DNA of 24,739 bases from a virus, in the IMG/VR virus record IMGVR_UViG_3300022939_000132, positions 1-24,739 of that record; one strand, 5' to 3'. Positions within the stretch are counted from its first letter, which is position 1. The number at the start of each line of letters is the position of its first letter. The translations under genes were made by a program, and so were the position numbers. The notes beneath the pieces were generated by a model. The model was not told where the DNA came from. It searched no databases and was given only the letters and a program-made list of their open reading frames with translations. This document shows, piece by piece, positions 8,701 to 17,196 of this stretch.

Positions 8701-9804
8701 TAAGTTCTTTAGTCTTGTATCATTGTAAACACTATATCCTGGGACATCTCTTCTTCTTCCAGTCATGTGTGCCGCACCAAGACGAGATAGTGCTGGAACT
8801 ATATTGTATTGACGAAATGCCGCTTTTATTGCCTGACCCTCTGTTGGGGTAAACATATCGTAATCAAACTGAGCATCATTCTCTAATGTGCTGCCAATAG
8901 GCGTTCCATATCTTTCTTTGCCTATAAAGTTAAACTGAGGCTGTGATTCAATCACGCCTTGTTCTGGTTTTTTTACATCTACCTTTAAATTAGGATTTGG
9001 AGCAGGCAGTTGGTCGGTTACCATCTCAGCATCAATAAGCATCTGACGCTGTGTTCTTGCCGCTATAGCCGCTTCTTCTGTTGGTACAAAATCATCGGGA
9101 ACAGCAAAACTTTCTTCTGCTGTAGCACCAAACTTATCTACACCAAACAGTGCTTCAAAAGAACCTTCTTCCGGCATAGGAAAATCTATTTTATCCATGC
9201 TAGGCTCTTCAACTGGCTCTAGCATCATATCATCTGGAGATTTTAAATCTTCTACCAGAGGCTCAGTCTTTTTTTTTAAATAATTACTTTCTTTTCTGCG
9301 CCTTGTACTAAAGTCGTCACCAAAATTATTAAGGTTTGCTTCAGCACCTTCCCAATCGCCAGTGGTTACTTGATTCCAAAAGTTGGGTGTTCTTGTTTCT
9401 AAGTCACCGTATTGAAAAGCTACAGATGCAACTGCTGTTGCTTGGTTCATTGGCAAGTCATCAAAAGAATTACCTGTCTTTTCTTGCCACTTTGTTTTTA
9501 GTATTTCTAATTCTTTTTTCTTGGTATGTTCATAAAGAGCTACGCCTTCACTATCTTCTAAATTTAAATTGCCAGCAACTTCATCAGCTTCAGCACCTTT
9601 AAGCCCATAAAAAGGTCTAAGCTTGGCTATTATAGAATCAGGCAATCCAGCAAAGTATGAATCGTCTTTAGTAGAAAGGTCTAATCCAGATACAATTGTA
9701 ACACCTGAATTGCCATGAGGTTGACCGTTAGCATCTTCAGGTACATAGCCTTGTAGCTTGTAACCTTCTAGCTCTCTGATGAAGTCCCAATCTACATTGC
9801 TCAT
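5758..9804 (-). CDS. Internal virion/ejection protein with N-terminal pesticin-like muramidase (T7 gp16-like, 1348 aa)
   Basis: A large ejectosome protein, expected to leave the capsid first, breach peptidoglycan and form a conduit for DNA. Residues 1-180 resemble the pesticin/T4-lysozyme-like fold: FIRELEGYKLQGYVPED, then NSGVTIVSGLDLS. Glu13, Thr36 and Asp42 have the same spacing as the catalytic Glu, Thr and Asp I recall for pesticin. T7 gp16 instead uses a lytic transglycosylase domain here. Residues 180-290 are acidic, Pro-rich linker. A Gly/Ala-rich hydrophobic segment lies at about 468-490 and another at about 1201-1213; the remainder is mostly helical. The C-terminus has IMPTGNLYYLDPIYDG. 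I start at MSNVDWDF because its ATG overlaps the upstream TAA by one base; a start five codons earlier (9819) is possible. Confidence 0.85.
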   Translation of the reverse strand: MSNVDWDFIRELEGYKLQGYVPEDANGQPHGNSGVTIVSGLDLSTKDDSYFAGLPDSIIAKLRPFYGLKGAEADEVAGNLNLEDSEGVALYEHTKKKELEILKTKWQEKTGNSFDDLPMNQATAVASVAFQYGDLETRTPNFWNQVTTGDWEGAEANLNNFGDDFSTRRRKESNYLKKKTEPLVEDLKSPDDMMLEPVEEPSMDKIDFPMPEEGSFEALFGVDKFGATAEESFAVPDDFVPTEEAAIAARTQRQMLIDAEMVTDQLPAPNPNLKVDVKKPEQGVIESQPQFNFIGKERYGTPIGSTLENDAQFDYDMFTPTEGQAIKAAFRQYNIVPALSRLGAAHMTGRRRDVPGYSVYNDTRLKNLVGEDGLYFFRHSGSHEEAMDRYNNLNSDYQDMKTVERSASGAGYSVMAGIADPTIALPILPKYLSGASRFRRFGRGFMMGYAPTAGVQAAIEFNNESRDATFAAYSVFAAGILGGAIGMHLGKGMSPAAIAEMKLNEDSVRVNLLGAKSQYSAQQIAELKKISSAGASISPELARTNAYRQLEMEALETTGIGIEKLGWNPVNRMFQSANPIVRSLAPEMVDVGGLMQKKVRQQGEAMAQSVETTFRTTYYPQLLEANTASDLAYMAYRNVQAASTPARRALQMTGMRFTDKVDDLLKRHDGSLTEVQFRNRVGMAMRRGDADAIDDAATPFVNQAAVEYRKVLNKIKDEANSVRLFERELADDIAKARATNNQALVSDLTAKLQRLRDEGVTVNTALSYVPRIYRIDKIEQNIPRFLGIIKSWAMTSKRLSPTQADQFAAEVLDTVTRRRPFIDYEHATDALDWIKNPSGAQARTLEIPDELIEEFLENDIEALLRSHTRTMGMDIELTRKFGSSSMDDLIKQVEDEYQRLIGETADYQKRSQLAEGLKNDLRDIRGLRDRLRGTYGASKDPHALSSRFVRVMKSFNVLTGMGSAMISSVPDIARISMVEGFTNAYGKGFASMFDRQARIIRTMSKKELEKAAVAVDATLGLRAHAMSDIGDLFGNRYAIERSLNDATGMFFLLNGLNIWNQALKEIAGNVTMLRMTESIMKSGGWNRLTRIEKEKLLKNGIGQQDYTIMRNNIQRFGQQEGNEWLPNTEAWTDATQRLKFRNALNQNVERIIVTPGAGDRALWTSTEMGSLLTQFKSYGQGAMQRMLTSGLQEKDGAFWQGAFLIVGLAAIVNEIKRAQYGLDSAESFDQKLINAIDRSGLLGWFTDVNNAMEKVSDYQLGMRPLLTDQQSYPVYTAAKAGAVFGPSASAAINATNVLGDFATGNVDYRTGNDFRFIMPTGNLYYLDPIYDGVFGQGNVNRQENLNRE

Positions 9805-12800
9805 TATAGTTTGCCCCATGCAATTATATTATTCCAGAGACGCATAAAGTCTTGTATTTCTTCAGGCTTTAGTGGTTCTCCAAGGCTTTTTAAAAACTCA
9901 GGACTAGCTCCGGGGCTGGTACTAAGTCTTAATTCGTTCAATGACTTTATAAGAGGATTTAAACTCATGTCGCTACCTGTCATGTGGTAGTTTTCAAAAG
10001 CTCCCTGAATAACAGATAAATCAAACAAACCATAAGCAGACCAAAAATCCTTAACTTTGCTTGTCTGAATATCATCCATTACCTTTTGGTAATATTCATT
10101 TTGAACAGAAGTTCCAAAGTTATAGTTGTAATTTCTTGAAAGAACATGAGGATTCCCATTATGGTCTGTTACTACAACTGTGTAAGTTTGCTGATCTCCG
10201 AATCCCATATTCGCATGGAAAGAAATGTCAGACTTATAAATATTTTGGTCATCTAAAACCCTGCGTACAGCTTCGTCTACTTCAGGGTTTCTTAATGTAC
10301 CGCCTTCTTGAGGTGCTAAAAATTTCTTAACAACATCTTCTGCAATCATTCTATTTGTAATCTGAACATTAGGAATGATTGTTCCATCGCTCAATCTACG
10401 ACCCGGAACTGTTGCTTGTGCATAATGAATGATAGGTCTTTCTACTAAATGAATTTGACCTGTTCTTTCATCTTCTTCATAGCCAAATCTTTTACCAATA
10501 GTTTGTAAAGCACTTCTCATAATCTCTACAGGAGAGCCTTCTCCCATTGATTCTTGCCAGCGTCTAAGCCAAATGCCTTTTAATCCATCACGAACGATTG
10601 GGTCACGAATAATTGCATTAGATAAATCAGTAGCATCCAAACCAGCACTCATGGCAAATTCTCTTAGTTGAGCCTGTCTAGTTTGGCTAATCTTTGGATT
10701 AAGAAGTTTCCACCAGTTATGTCCCGTTAAAGCATCTCGAAACACTTCGTCAAACTTTTCATCAACAGCGTCATCAAGCCTTTTGCCTTCTGGTCTGTTT
10801 GGAAATAGTTTTTCAACGCCTTTATTGTATCCAATATCTCTTTTGCCTTCATAAGCTTTTATTGCATTTGCAACGCCTATCTTGGAAGACAATGTAAAGA
10901 AGTGCCTGTCTTCCTCTGAAAAATTATTCATGTCAAAGAAATGGTTCATTTCAACTTGCTGAGATTCACCACTCACAGATGACATGCCAGTAATGATTTG
11001 ACCCATAATTCTTACAGACTTGTCAGCTAGTTCTTCACTACTTCTAGCACTTTCGAAAATTCTTTTGGCTTCCGGTAAAAGCAAGCCATTAGTTTCATTA
11101 GCAAATCTATCTGCCGCATCTGCTGAAGCTTGGAACAAAACATCATCATCAGTAAGAAAATCAAGTTCCGCTACTTTAACTTGACCGTTCTCGTCAGGGG
11201 GTAATATAGCTTTATAATTGGGAGTATAGTTATGTATTGATTCCATTTCTGTCTCAGAAATACCAATACCAGCTTGAGCATGAGATAAGGCTTTTCGCCC
11301 TTCGTTGATTTTGTTTATTTGTTTATAGTATTCTTTTGCGTAAGAACCAATTGCAGTTTCATAAGCCGCTAAGTCTTCATATTTTCTACCTTTGCCAATT
11401 ACCTTTCTTGACACAAGGTCAGGGGCAATTGCTCTAAAATGGTCTGGGGAAATAGCGTAGCTACTACCCTTCCCTAACTCCCTTACAAGCTGTACTTCTG
11501 ATTTTAAAATATTTGGCTCTAAAAATTTCTTATCAAAATAAGATACATAAAAGCTTCTTGCTTCTGCAAATTTTTCAAAATCAAGAACACCATTTTTCCA
11601 CATCTTAAAGATGTTGTTAAAGTTTTCTGGCAAATCCTTCTCAAAAGGAGTCCCCATAAACTGTTCCCAATTTTTAATTAATGAAACGTTTTTGTTATAT
11701 TCGTCATTAATAAATTCTTCTCTTTTTGCATCACTAACAGAAAGCAAAGAACCAATTTGAGAACCTTCTAGCTTGTAGATGTCACTGTTTGGATTTGCCA
11801 AATCAGTGCTAATATCCTCACCTTTTACATACACCCTGTAATTATAGTTTTGGAATATGTTTTCTCTTTCTTCTGCGGCTTCAGCTTTTCTGGCTTTATC
11901 AAGAGTTTCCAGTCTTGTAGCTTTTGCTGTTAAAGTGCTACGCAAAGTATCTGCATCAACGTCAGTATCTTGTCTTGCTTGATTTACAATATCTTCTACA
12001 GCCAAAAGTGTTTGCTCTAAATCACCATCAGATGTAAGCCAAGTCTTTTCAATAAAAGATTCACCTACCCTTTGAGTAATGTGATTAACTCTTGAAGCTC
12101 TCAACTCGTCTACTTCTGTAGGATTCATTCCTAGTGTTTGAAGATGCTGTAGTGTTTGTTCATCTTCTTCAGTTATTTCACTAATACGCATCTCAAAGCC
12201 CTCTACAGACGTATCATCATCGCCCACAGGACCTACGGAATACATATTCCCAAGTTCTTTTGTGTTAGAATTAAACTTGGTTGTAAAATCAGCTACTGCC
12301 GCCGCATCAGCATCTATCTGTTGCTGGGCAAAGGCTTTGTTTTCTGATGCTAAAAATGCCGCTTCTACTTTAGGTGCTAATTGAACAAATACCTCATCAG
12401 GCACTTGCTCCTTTAATCCCTGTATGTATCCATTCATTTCTGAACGAATGCCCCCAGGATTATTTCTATTATTTGCGTAGGATTGACCAGCCGCAAAATT
12501 AATATCGTTGACAGCTCTTGCGGTATATGCACCTACAGCCGCTTCTCTGTAAGTTTTTAAAACACCTTCTTGATCGGCTTTGGGCAGATGTTGAACAGAT
12601 TTTGTATAATCAAGGTTTACAAGAGGAGCTAGTTTCCATTCGCCATTTTCATCTTTAACATACTTTGTTCCAGCACTCTTGCCGTCTACTTCAGCTTGAC
12701 GAATAGCATCGTTGTAATCTTTTTTACGAATTTCAGTTCCAAACTCAGTTATCAAAGAACCAAGCTGTTGGTAAGAACGTGCCGCTTGTTTAAAACCAGA

Positions 12801-12863
12801 TAAATCAGGCATTCCTACGGGCTGTGTATATACGCTTCTACCTTTTGTTTTTTGAAATACCAT
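9804..12863 (-). CDS. Internal virion protein (T7 gp15-like by position, 1019 aa)
   Basis: A long, predominantly helical protein lying between the gp14-like and gp16-like genes, the slot occupied by T7 gp15, which forms the periplasmic tunnel during ejection. The N-terminus (MVFQKTKGRSVYTQPVGMPDLSGF) is followed by helical, charged and Gln/Ala-rich stretches, such as about residues 40-200. There is no signal peptide, transmembrane segment or enzyme motif that I can identify. The start ATG shares one base with the upstream stop, and its own stop shares one base with the next ATG, so the three ejection proteins look translationally coupled in fixed proportion. Assignment rests on size, gene order and composition rather than sequence motifs. 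Confidence 0.75.
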   Translation of the reverse strand: MVFQKTKGRSVYTQPVGMPDLSGFKQAARSYQQLGSLITEFGTEIRKKDYNDAIRQAEVDGKSAGTKYVKDENGEWKLAPLVNLDYTKSVQHLPKADQEGVLKTYREAAVGAYTARAVNDINFAAGQSYANNRNNPGGIRSEMNGYIQGLKEQVPDEVFVQLAPKVEAAFLASENKAFAQQQIDADAAAVADFTTKFNSNTKELGNMYSVGPVGDDDTSVEGFEMRISEITEEDEQTLQHLQTLGMNPTEVDELRASRVNHITQRVGESFIEKTWLTSDGDLEQTLLAVEDIVNQARQDTDVDADTLRSTLTAKATRLETLDKARKAEAAEERENIFQNYNYRVYVKGEDISTDLANPNSDIYKLEGSQIGSLLSVSDAKREEFINDEYNKNVSLIKNWEQFMGTPFEKDLPENFNNIFKMWKNGVLDFEKFAEARSFYVSYFDKKFLEPNILKSEVQLVRELGKGSSYAISPDHFRAIAPDLVSRKVIGKGRKYEDLAAYETAIGSYAKEYYKQINKINEGRKALSHAQAGIGISETEMESIHNYTPNYKAILPPDENGQVKVAELDFLTDDDVLFQASADAADRFANETNGLLLPEAKRIFESARSSEELADKSVRIMGQIITGMSSVSGESQQVEMNHFFDMNNFSEEDRHFFTLSSKIGVANAIKAYEGKRDIGYNKGVEKLFPNRPEGKRLDDAVDEKFDEVFRDALTGHNWWKLLNPKISQTRQAQLREFAMSAGLDATDLSNAIIRDPIVRDGLKGIWLRRWQESMGEGSPVEIMRSALQTIGKRFGYEEDERTGQIHLVERPIIHYAQATVPGRRLSDGTIIPNVQITNRMIAEDVVKKFLAPQEGGTLRNPEVDEAVRRVLDDQNIYKSDISFHANMGFGDQQTYTVVVTDHNGNPHVLSRNYNYNFGTSVQNEYYQKVMDDIQTSKVKDFWSAYGLFDLSVIQGAFENYHMTGSDMSLNPLIKSLNELRLSTSPGASPEFLKSLGEPLKPEEIQDFMRLWNNIIAWGKL

Positions 12864-13297
12864 TATGGAGTTCCCGAACCAGCTTGTACTGCACTGCCAA
12901 TTGTAGTGACAGCTTGACCTACACCTCTAATCATAGCCGCTTGACCAGCTTCCCTAGAACTTTTTGCGCTAATATCATACTTACGTCTATTTGACATACC
13001 CATAAGTTTAATCGCTGACACATCCTTTTTAGCAATATTTACTTCGTTCTTTTGCAAAGCACCTACAGAGCCTTGTGTTCTATCAAGAACTACGCCTTGT
13101 GCAGACATAGATGTACCTAATGAAGCAAGCTGTTGACGTAAGTTTCTTTCACGCTCTTCTTCTTGTTGTTTGGCTTGCATTTGAGCCATTTTGCCCTGTT
13201 CTTCGTAGGACGTGGCTTCCATTTCATAAATGCCTTTTTCTTTTCTAGCTGCCGCAAGTCCAATAACCGCACCAGCAATAGCCATTTCTAAGCCCAT
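12863..13297 (-). CDS. Internal virion protein (T7 gp14-like, 144 aa)
   Basis: A small protein just after tail tubular protein B and before the two large ejection proteins, as T7 gp14 is. It has an Ala/Gly-rich hydrophobic N-terminal segment (LEMAIAGAVIGLAAA, residues 3-17), a central charged helix rich in Gln, Glu and Arg (about 28-60, probable coiled coil) and a hydrophobic Gly/Ala-rich C-terminal segment (AAMIRGVGQAVTTIGSAV, about 119-136). T7 gp14 inserts into the outer membrane during DNA ejection; two amphipathic ends agree with that role. Both ends of the gene use TAATG overlaps. Confidence 0.8.
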   Translation of the reverse strand: MGLEMAIAGAVIGLAAARKEKGIYEMEATSYEEQGKMAQMQAKQQEEERERNLRQQLASLGTSMSAQGVVLDRTQGSVGALQKNEVNIAKKDVSAIKLMGMSNRRKYDISAKSSREAGQAAMIRGVGQAVTTIGSAVQAGSGTP

Positions 13298-15228
13298 TAT
13301 ACTTCCACCTCTAGCAATAAACCGTTAATCGTTATGGGCAACGGTTCGTCTTGGGTTATTGTTACAGTACCTTCATTACCCCATCCTAGTAAATACACTT
13401 CTTTACGACCAGTAACAGGGTCAGGTTGATTGGCAAAGTTATTTGTAACTCTTCTAATCAACAATGTCGTACCTTTTGTTTGTACGTTTAGCGTTTCATT
13501 TAAGTCCAGTACAGCACGAACTACCCTGCGTTTTTGACCAAATGATATACCATCCGGCAATTGAAACTCTGGCGGTAGTGTTACTAGCTGGGGTGTATAG
13601 CTTAAGCCAACTTCAATGTTGTCTACAGCCGCTGTAAGCGTAAAGTTACCGCTTGCATCTGTTGTATATGTACCCATCGAGTAATTGTCAGACTTAACAA
13701 CCACAGTCGTATTTGGCATGTGTGCAACAGTCCAATTAGTTTTGGCTGTAGAGTTTGTGTCTTTAATAGCGCAGTCTGTGTGATATTCGTTGTCTAGTAG
13801 CTCTAGTGATGTAAATGTAGAACCGTCTATAGTTCTTTCACAAATGCAATAGACTTTTCTGTTCACCACAACAACATTCTTAAAGTCACCTTCTGTTGAC
13901 CATTCAGACCATCCCTGCAAGTTTTCTTTGCGGATAGACATAAATACAGGCATCTTACCGTCTTCGTTGACCAGATACATATAAGCTTCCATCTGGTCTG
14001 AGGCTTCACGCTGAGACACCATTTGTGTAGGTGTCCCAATAATGTGTGGTGACAATAATGTAAGTGCATCAGCATTATATGCTTGGCTTACATCAGAATA
14101 TACAAACTCTCTAATTGCACCTTTTGACTTAGTAAGAAACACCATAGCCCCATCAAACTCAACAGGTGTAACTTCACCACTACCATAAGAAGTCTGCTTC
14201 TTCACAGAAATAGTAGTAGGTGTCAAAGGCCTGTTCTCTGTAGTAGGAACAAACAGTTCCTGTTCAGATGTGAAGATGGTCAGATGTCTAAATGACCCAA
14301 GTGCTTTGATTTCAGATATCTGGTTTTCAGCAATTTGAATCTGAATTGATTCATCATCTAATGCTTCACCAGTATCAAAATTAAAAAACTCACCAGTCTT
14401 TGACATAAACAAATGATTAGGCAAATCTCTTGAACCGCCAAATATCAATCTTTGGTCATGGAAAGTAACAGAACGTGCATATCCTCTGCGAGAAGAAAAC
14501 ACCTGTTCTTTCCAAGTAGCTCTAGCATTTGTGTTAGCTACTGCCTCACTAAAATTACCAGTAATAACTGTAGTAGATACATAGGCTGTAACCTCAATAT
14601 GCACTACAGTCCCAGCAGAATCAGTAAATTCAATATGGTCGCCTACCCATGAAGAAGAAAAAATAGCAGAGCTTGCTGTAAAGTTCTGTGAGCCTGTGTT
14701 TGAATTTTGCGGGGTAAGTGTTACTGCTGGGTCAATAAAACGATAGAATGGCTCGTAATGAGCAGTACCGCTATGTTCAAAGTCAAAATCAGCTAAACTA
14801 AATGTAGATGCAGATGTTCTGGTTAGTTCTTGCATATACATATCTGGATGTACAATAACCATTGTATCGCCAGACTGAGATACCTTTAATTCACCAATCA
14901 TATCGGTTGTCCAAGGACAAGATGTAATGGTATCAGCAATATTGGTTGGGTCGGTTACATCAACAACATCTAACTGTGTATTGGAAAACAACAGAATATA
15001 AGCTTCATCTTCATCATAGATGTAGGTTTCTGTTTGATATGGTATATCGGATAGTTCTTGAAGATAACGCAGGCCACCTCTGCGCCTAATACCGCCTTGA
15101 GATAGAATACGAAAGTTTTTTAGGCTTTTTACGCCATTCTTATATGCTTGAGAATCAACCCTTGAGGACAGCAAGGGTGTAATCTCCCCTGCTGTAAAGT
15201 TGGTGTAAAACTGACGTAAAAGAGCCAT
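13297..15228 (-). CDS. Tail tubular protein B / nozzle (T7 gp12-like, 643 aa)
   Basis: The tail nozzle protein that, with tubular protein A, forms the short podovirus tail and holds the fibres. The opening FYTNFTAGEITPLLSSRVDSQ, followed by YKNGVKSLKNFRILSQGGIRRRGGL (about residues 29-53), is the family hallmark. Later regions are beta-rich, including FHDQRLIFGGSRDLPNHLFMS (about 256-276), which is also typical of this family. Length is in the expected range. It follows tubular protein A with only 3 nt between stop and start (TAATGAATG), where the second ATG is in frame with the conserved N-terminus. Its stop overlaps the next start by one base. Confidence 0.9.
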   Translation of the reverse strand: MALLRQFYTNFTAGEITPLLSSRVDSQAYKNGVKSLKNFRILSQGGIRRRGGLRYLQELSDIPYQTETYIYDEDEAYILLFSNTQLDVVDVTDPTNIADTITSCPWTTDMIGELKVSQSGDTMVIVHPDMYMQELTRTSASTFSLADFDFEHSGTAHYEPFYRFIDPAVTLTPQNSNTGSQNFTASSAIFSSSWVGDHIEFTDSAGTVVHIEVTAYVSTTVITGNFSEAVANTNARATWKEQVFSSRRGYARSVTFHDQRLIFGGSRDLPNHLFMSKTGEFFNFDTGEALDDESIQIQIAENQISEIKALGSFRHLTIFTSEQELFVPTTENRPLTPTTISVKKQTSYGSGEVTPVEFDGAMVFLTKSKGAIREFVYSDVSQAYNADALTLLSPHIIGTPTQMVSQREASDQMEAYMYLVNEDGKMPVFMSIRKENLQGWSEWSTEGDFKNVVVVNRKVYCICERTIDGSTFTSLELLDNEYHTDCAIKDTNSTAKTNWTVAHMPNTTVVVKSDNYSMGTYTTDASGNFTLTAAVDNIEVGLSYTPQLVTLPPEFQLPDGISFGQKRRVVRAVLDLNETLNVQTKGTTLLIRRVTNNFANQPDPVTGRKEVYLLGWGNEGTVTITQDEPLPITINGLLLEVEV

Positions 15229-15231
15229 TCA

Positions 15232-15846
15232 TTATGTGCCTTCTATTTGCTGATATGCACCGACTCTTGCTCGGCTATAACGGTTCAAACGAATGCCCTG
15301 TGTCGTTACTTGCTGTGAATCTCTAGCTTTAGCTTTTCTAAACTGTTCATCTGCTAGTCTTGTATAAGAGGTAGCGACATCGCCTTTTCTGGTCACAGAC
15401 AAAGCCAAAACAGAGGCAAGTCTAAAAATAACCCACATAGTAAACGCAGGAGGCCAATACTGAGTATCAGGCCTAAAGATATAATTAAGTACAACATCAT
15501 CAGCTACTTCAGCATTGATATACACATAACGCTCATAAATGTCGTATGGTTGCGGTACATCGTCAATAGTGACTGTAAGTACCTGAACAACTGCTGGACT
15601 TGTTGGCAAGTTGTAAGCCGCATCCCATCTATCTACAGGTGCGGCAGTAAGCCTAGCTAATTGCTTCTGACCTGTTGCAAAGTTCCAGTTATGTTGGGCA
15701 AGGCAGTCAGTAACTACATCCTCGTATATTGTGTTAGCAACCAATGCTTCATCTGTAGCATCTGTAAATGAAGTCAAAGGCTCTAGTCCTATTAAGACCA
15801 TAGCCTTCTGTGCAACTTCAATATCGGTGGATGGAGTAGTAGGCAT
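15232..15846 (-). CDS. Tail tubular protein A / head-tail adaptor (T7 gp11-like, 204 aa)
   Basis: The adaptor ring between portal and nozzle. The N-terminal helix DIEVAQKAMVLIGLEPLTSF (about residues 8-27), then ANTIYEDVVTDCLAQHNWNFATGQ (about 37-60), is characteristic of T7 gp11-like proteins. The central stretch PQPYDIYERYVYINAEVADDVVLNYIFR and the C-terminal Arg-rich helix (RKAKARDSQQV) also fit. Length matches the family. The ATG overlaps the stop of the 40-aa gene upstream by one base. Gene order (capsid, small proteins, tubular A, tubular B, internal proteins) is the usual podovirus order. Confidence 0.9.
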   Translation of the reverse strand: MPTTPSTDIEVAQKAMVLIGLEPLTSFTDATDEALVANTIYEDVVTDCLAQHNWNFATGQKQLARLTAAPVDRWDAAYNLPTSPAVVQVLTVTIDDVPQPYDIYERYVYINAEVADDVVLNYIFRPDTQYWPPAFTMWVIFRLASVLALSVTRKGDVATSYTRLADEQFRKAKARDSQQVTTQGIRLNRYSRARVGAYQQIEGT

Positions 15847-15968
15847 TACTTACCGTATCCTGATTTTTTGTTACCCATAGTTTTAGAACCCTTTGGAGGA
15901 TTTAAGCATTTACCTGCGGCTCTGCACTTTCCTGGATATGGACATGATTTACAAACTTTGAAAGCCAT
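15846..15968 (-). CDS. Cys-containing miniprotein (40 aa)
   Basis: A 40-residue ORF with coupled ends: its ATG shares a base with the upstream TAA and its TAA shares a base with the ATG of tail tubular protein A. The sequence contains VCKSCPYPGKCRAAGKC, giving four cysteines at residues 6, 9, 15 and 21, and a Lys/Gly-rich tail. The C-x2-C-x5-C-x5-C layout could bind zinc or form a small disulphide knot; neither can be decided here. I recall similar tiny proteins between head and tail genes in marine podoviruses, with no known function. Confidence 0.7.
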   Translation of the reverse strand: MAFKVCKSCPYPGKCRAAGKCLNPPKGSKTMGNKKSGYGK

Positions 15969-16096
15969 TATTTTACGCCTTTTCCTAAAGTTACGCCTTT
16001 ACCAAAAACTACTTTGCCACCACGGACAGTTTTCTCTTTTGGGGAAGGTGAAGGGGCAGTTTTCACTGCCGCCTTCTTTGTTGGTGCTTTAGCCAT
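15968..16096 (-). CDS. Lys/Ala/Pro-rich miniprotein (42 aa)
   Basis: A 42-residue ORF joined on both sides by TAATG overlaps. The first half is Lys, Ala, Pro and Ser rich (MAKAPTKKAAVKTAPSPSPK), like a histone-H1-type tail. The second half is a short repeat-like GKVVFGKGVTLGKGVK. It is strongly basic, which is compatible with nucleic-acid contact or a structural plug, but no function is known to me. The precise fit between two coupled neighbours is the main evidence that it is real. Confidence 0.65.
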   Translation of the reverse strand: MAKAPTKKAAVKTAPSPSPKEKTVRGGKVVFGKGVTLGKGVK

Positions 16097-16356
16097 TAGC
16101 GACTATCTGTTGTCATGCTAACGATGTCGCCTGTATCGACTACACCGCCAGAGTTTGAAACAACTGTTGCAATGCCAAAGCCGTTAGAAGCGTTGACAAA
16201 GATAACATCGCCAACATTGATTTCGCTGGACTTGTTATTAAAGTAACCAGCAGTATCAATGGTGTTCAGAGCATCGGCAGTAGATTTGTAGTGCCAAATA
16301 TGAAAGCCGTTGCCTGAGTAGTTGACTAAGGTGAAGTCTGCGTCTACGAGTGCCAT
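16096..16356 (-). CDS. Small decoration-like virion protein downstream of the capsid gene (86 aa)
   Basis: An 86-residue, beta-rich acidic protein (DFTLVNYSGNGFHIWHYKSTADALNT at about 8-33, then EINVGDVIFVNASNGFGIATVVSN at about 45-68). I recognise it as a small protein commonly found immediately after the major capsid gene in marine podoviruses. By position and size it may decorate the capsid, but that is inferred. It has its own strong ribosome-binding sequence (AAGGAGAGG) 12 nt after the capsid stop, consistent with a need for high expression. Its stop overlaps the next start (TAATG). Confidence 0.75.
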   Translation of the reverse strand: MALVDADFTLVNYSGNGFHIWHYKSTADALNTIDTAGYFNNKSSEINVGDVIFVNASNGFGIATVVSNSGGVVDTGDIVSMTTDSR

Positions 16357-16368
16357 TAGAACCTCTCC

Positions 16369-17196
16369 TTATTTCTTGAGTTGCAGTTCATAACATGCAT
16401 CTGCATCGATGAGGGTGGCATTCATTTGCATCTTATTCAGAACAAAGTATGCGTCCTTATCGTTGTGATACTGCATGTTTGATGAAACATCTGCGCCAAT
16501 TGCATGACCCACTGCTGAAGAGTGCCAAGCAAAACACTTGCGGTCTACGTTACCAGAACCAGCTTCATCTAAGCCTGAGAACGGAAACCATGTAAAGCCC
16601 AGCCACTGCTTTGCAGTAATGGCGTTAGCAAATGGCAAGTTTTCTGTACCAATGTACTCAGCACGAGAGAACTCATCAATGTCCATCAACTGTGACCAGT
16701 TTTCCCAACCAACAACACAGTAACGCTGACCATCATCAGGAACATCGTTGTTACCGAATGCTTCCATCAGGCTAAATGCCCATGCCAGTGTAATACCGTT
16801 AGTTGTTTCGTTAAGGGTATTGGTAGTTGTATCCATTGCGGCCAGAATCAACTCGTCTGTCTTACGGCCTAGTGCATAAGCACCTGACTGCTGTGCGACA
16901 AGCATTTCATCGTGGTTAATACGCAGTTGGTCTAGATCATCCACCCACTCACCAGCAAAGTAATCCTCAAGGGTTACTGACACGTTTGTGTGATCAAGAT
17001 TCATTGGTGCTACGTTACCATGGCGAGCCTTGGTTGTAGCAAAACCTTTACCGATTTTTTGGAAGGTGGTCTTATTCTTTACACCGTTAGCTGTACGAAT
17101 AGTCCCACGCAACTTAGAGCCTTGACGCTGGTACGCCATGTGGACGCCAGATTCAAACTCCTCGATAAAGGAGGTATCAATTGTTGGTGTTGCCAT
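16369..17196 (-). CDS. Major capsid protein (275 aa)
   Basis: The head shell protein. The opening TIDTSFIEEFESGVHMAYQRQGSKLRGTIR, VSVTLEDYFAGEWVDDLD near residues 72-89 and DELILAAMDTTTN near 114-126 match a capsid family I know from marine podoviruses; the fold is expected to be HK97-like. Later segments such as QRYCVVGWENWSQLMD (about 157-172) and CFAWHSSAVGHAIGADV also fit. At 275 residues it is at the short end for such proteins, with no propeptide visible. It has the best Shine-Dalgarno in the window (AAAGGAGGG) and follows a 140-nt gene-free leader, both consistent with a highly expressed product. Scaffold lies directly upstream. Confidence 0.88.
   Translation of the reverse strand: MATPTIDTSFIEEFESGVHMAYQRQGSKLRGTIRTANGVKNKTTFQKIGKGFATTKARHGNVAPMNLDHTNVSVTLEDYFAGEWVDDLDQLRINHDEMLVAQQSGAYALGRKTDELILAAMDTTTNTLNETTNGITLAWAFSLMEAFGNNDVPDDGQRYCVVGWENWSQLMDIDEFSRAEYIGTENLPFANAITAKQWLGFTWFPFSGLDEAGSGNVDRKCFAWHSSAVGHAIGADVSSNMQYHNDKDAYFVLNKMQMNATLIDADACYELQLKK

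Noticed and set aside
9804-9819. Start of the 1348-aa protein five codons further upstream
   Set aside because: The downstream ATG is in a TAATG overlap like its neighbours; the upstream ATG would give a 16-nt overlap. It cannot be fully excluded.
13863-14075. Second minus-strand frame inside the tail tubular B gene (also 20946-21206, 22359-22589, 22884-23087)
   Set aside because: Alternative frames of well-supported genes with no independent start signal.
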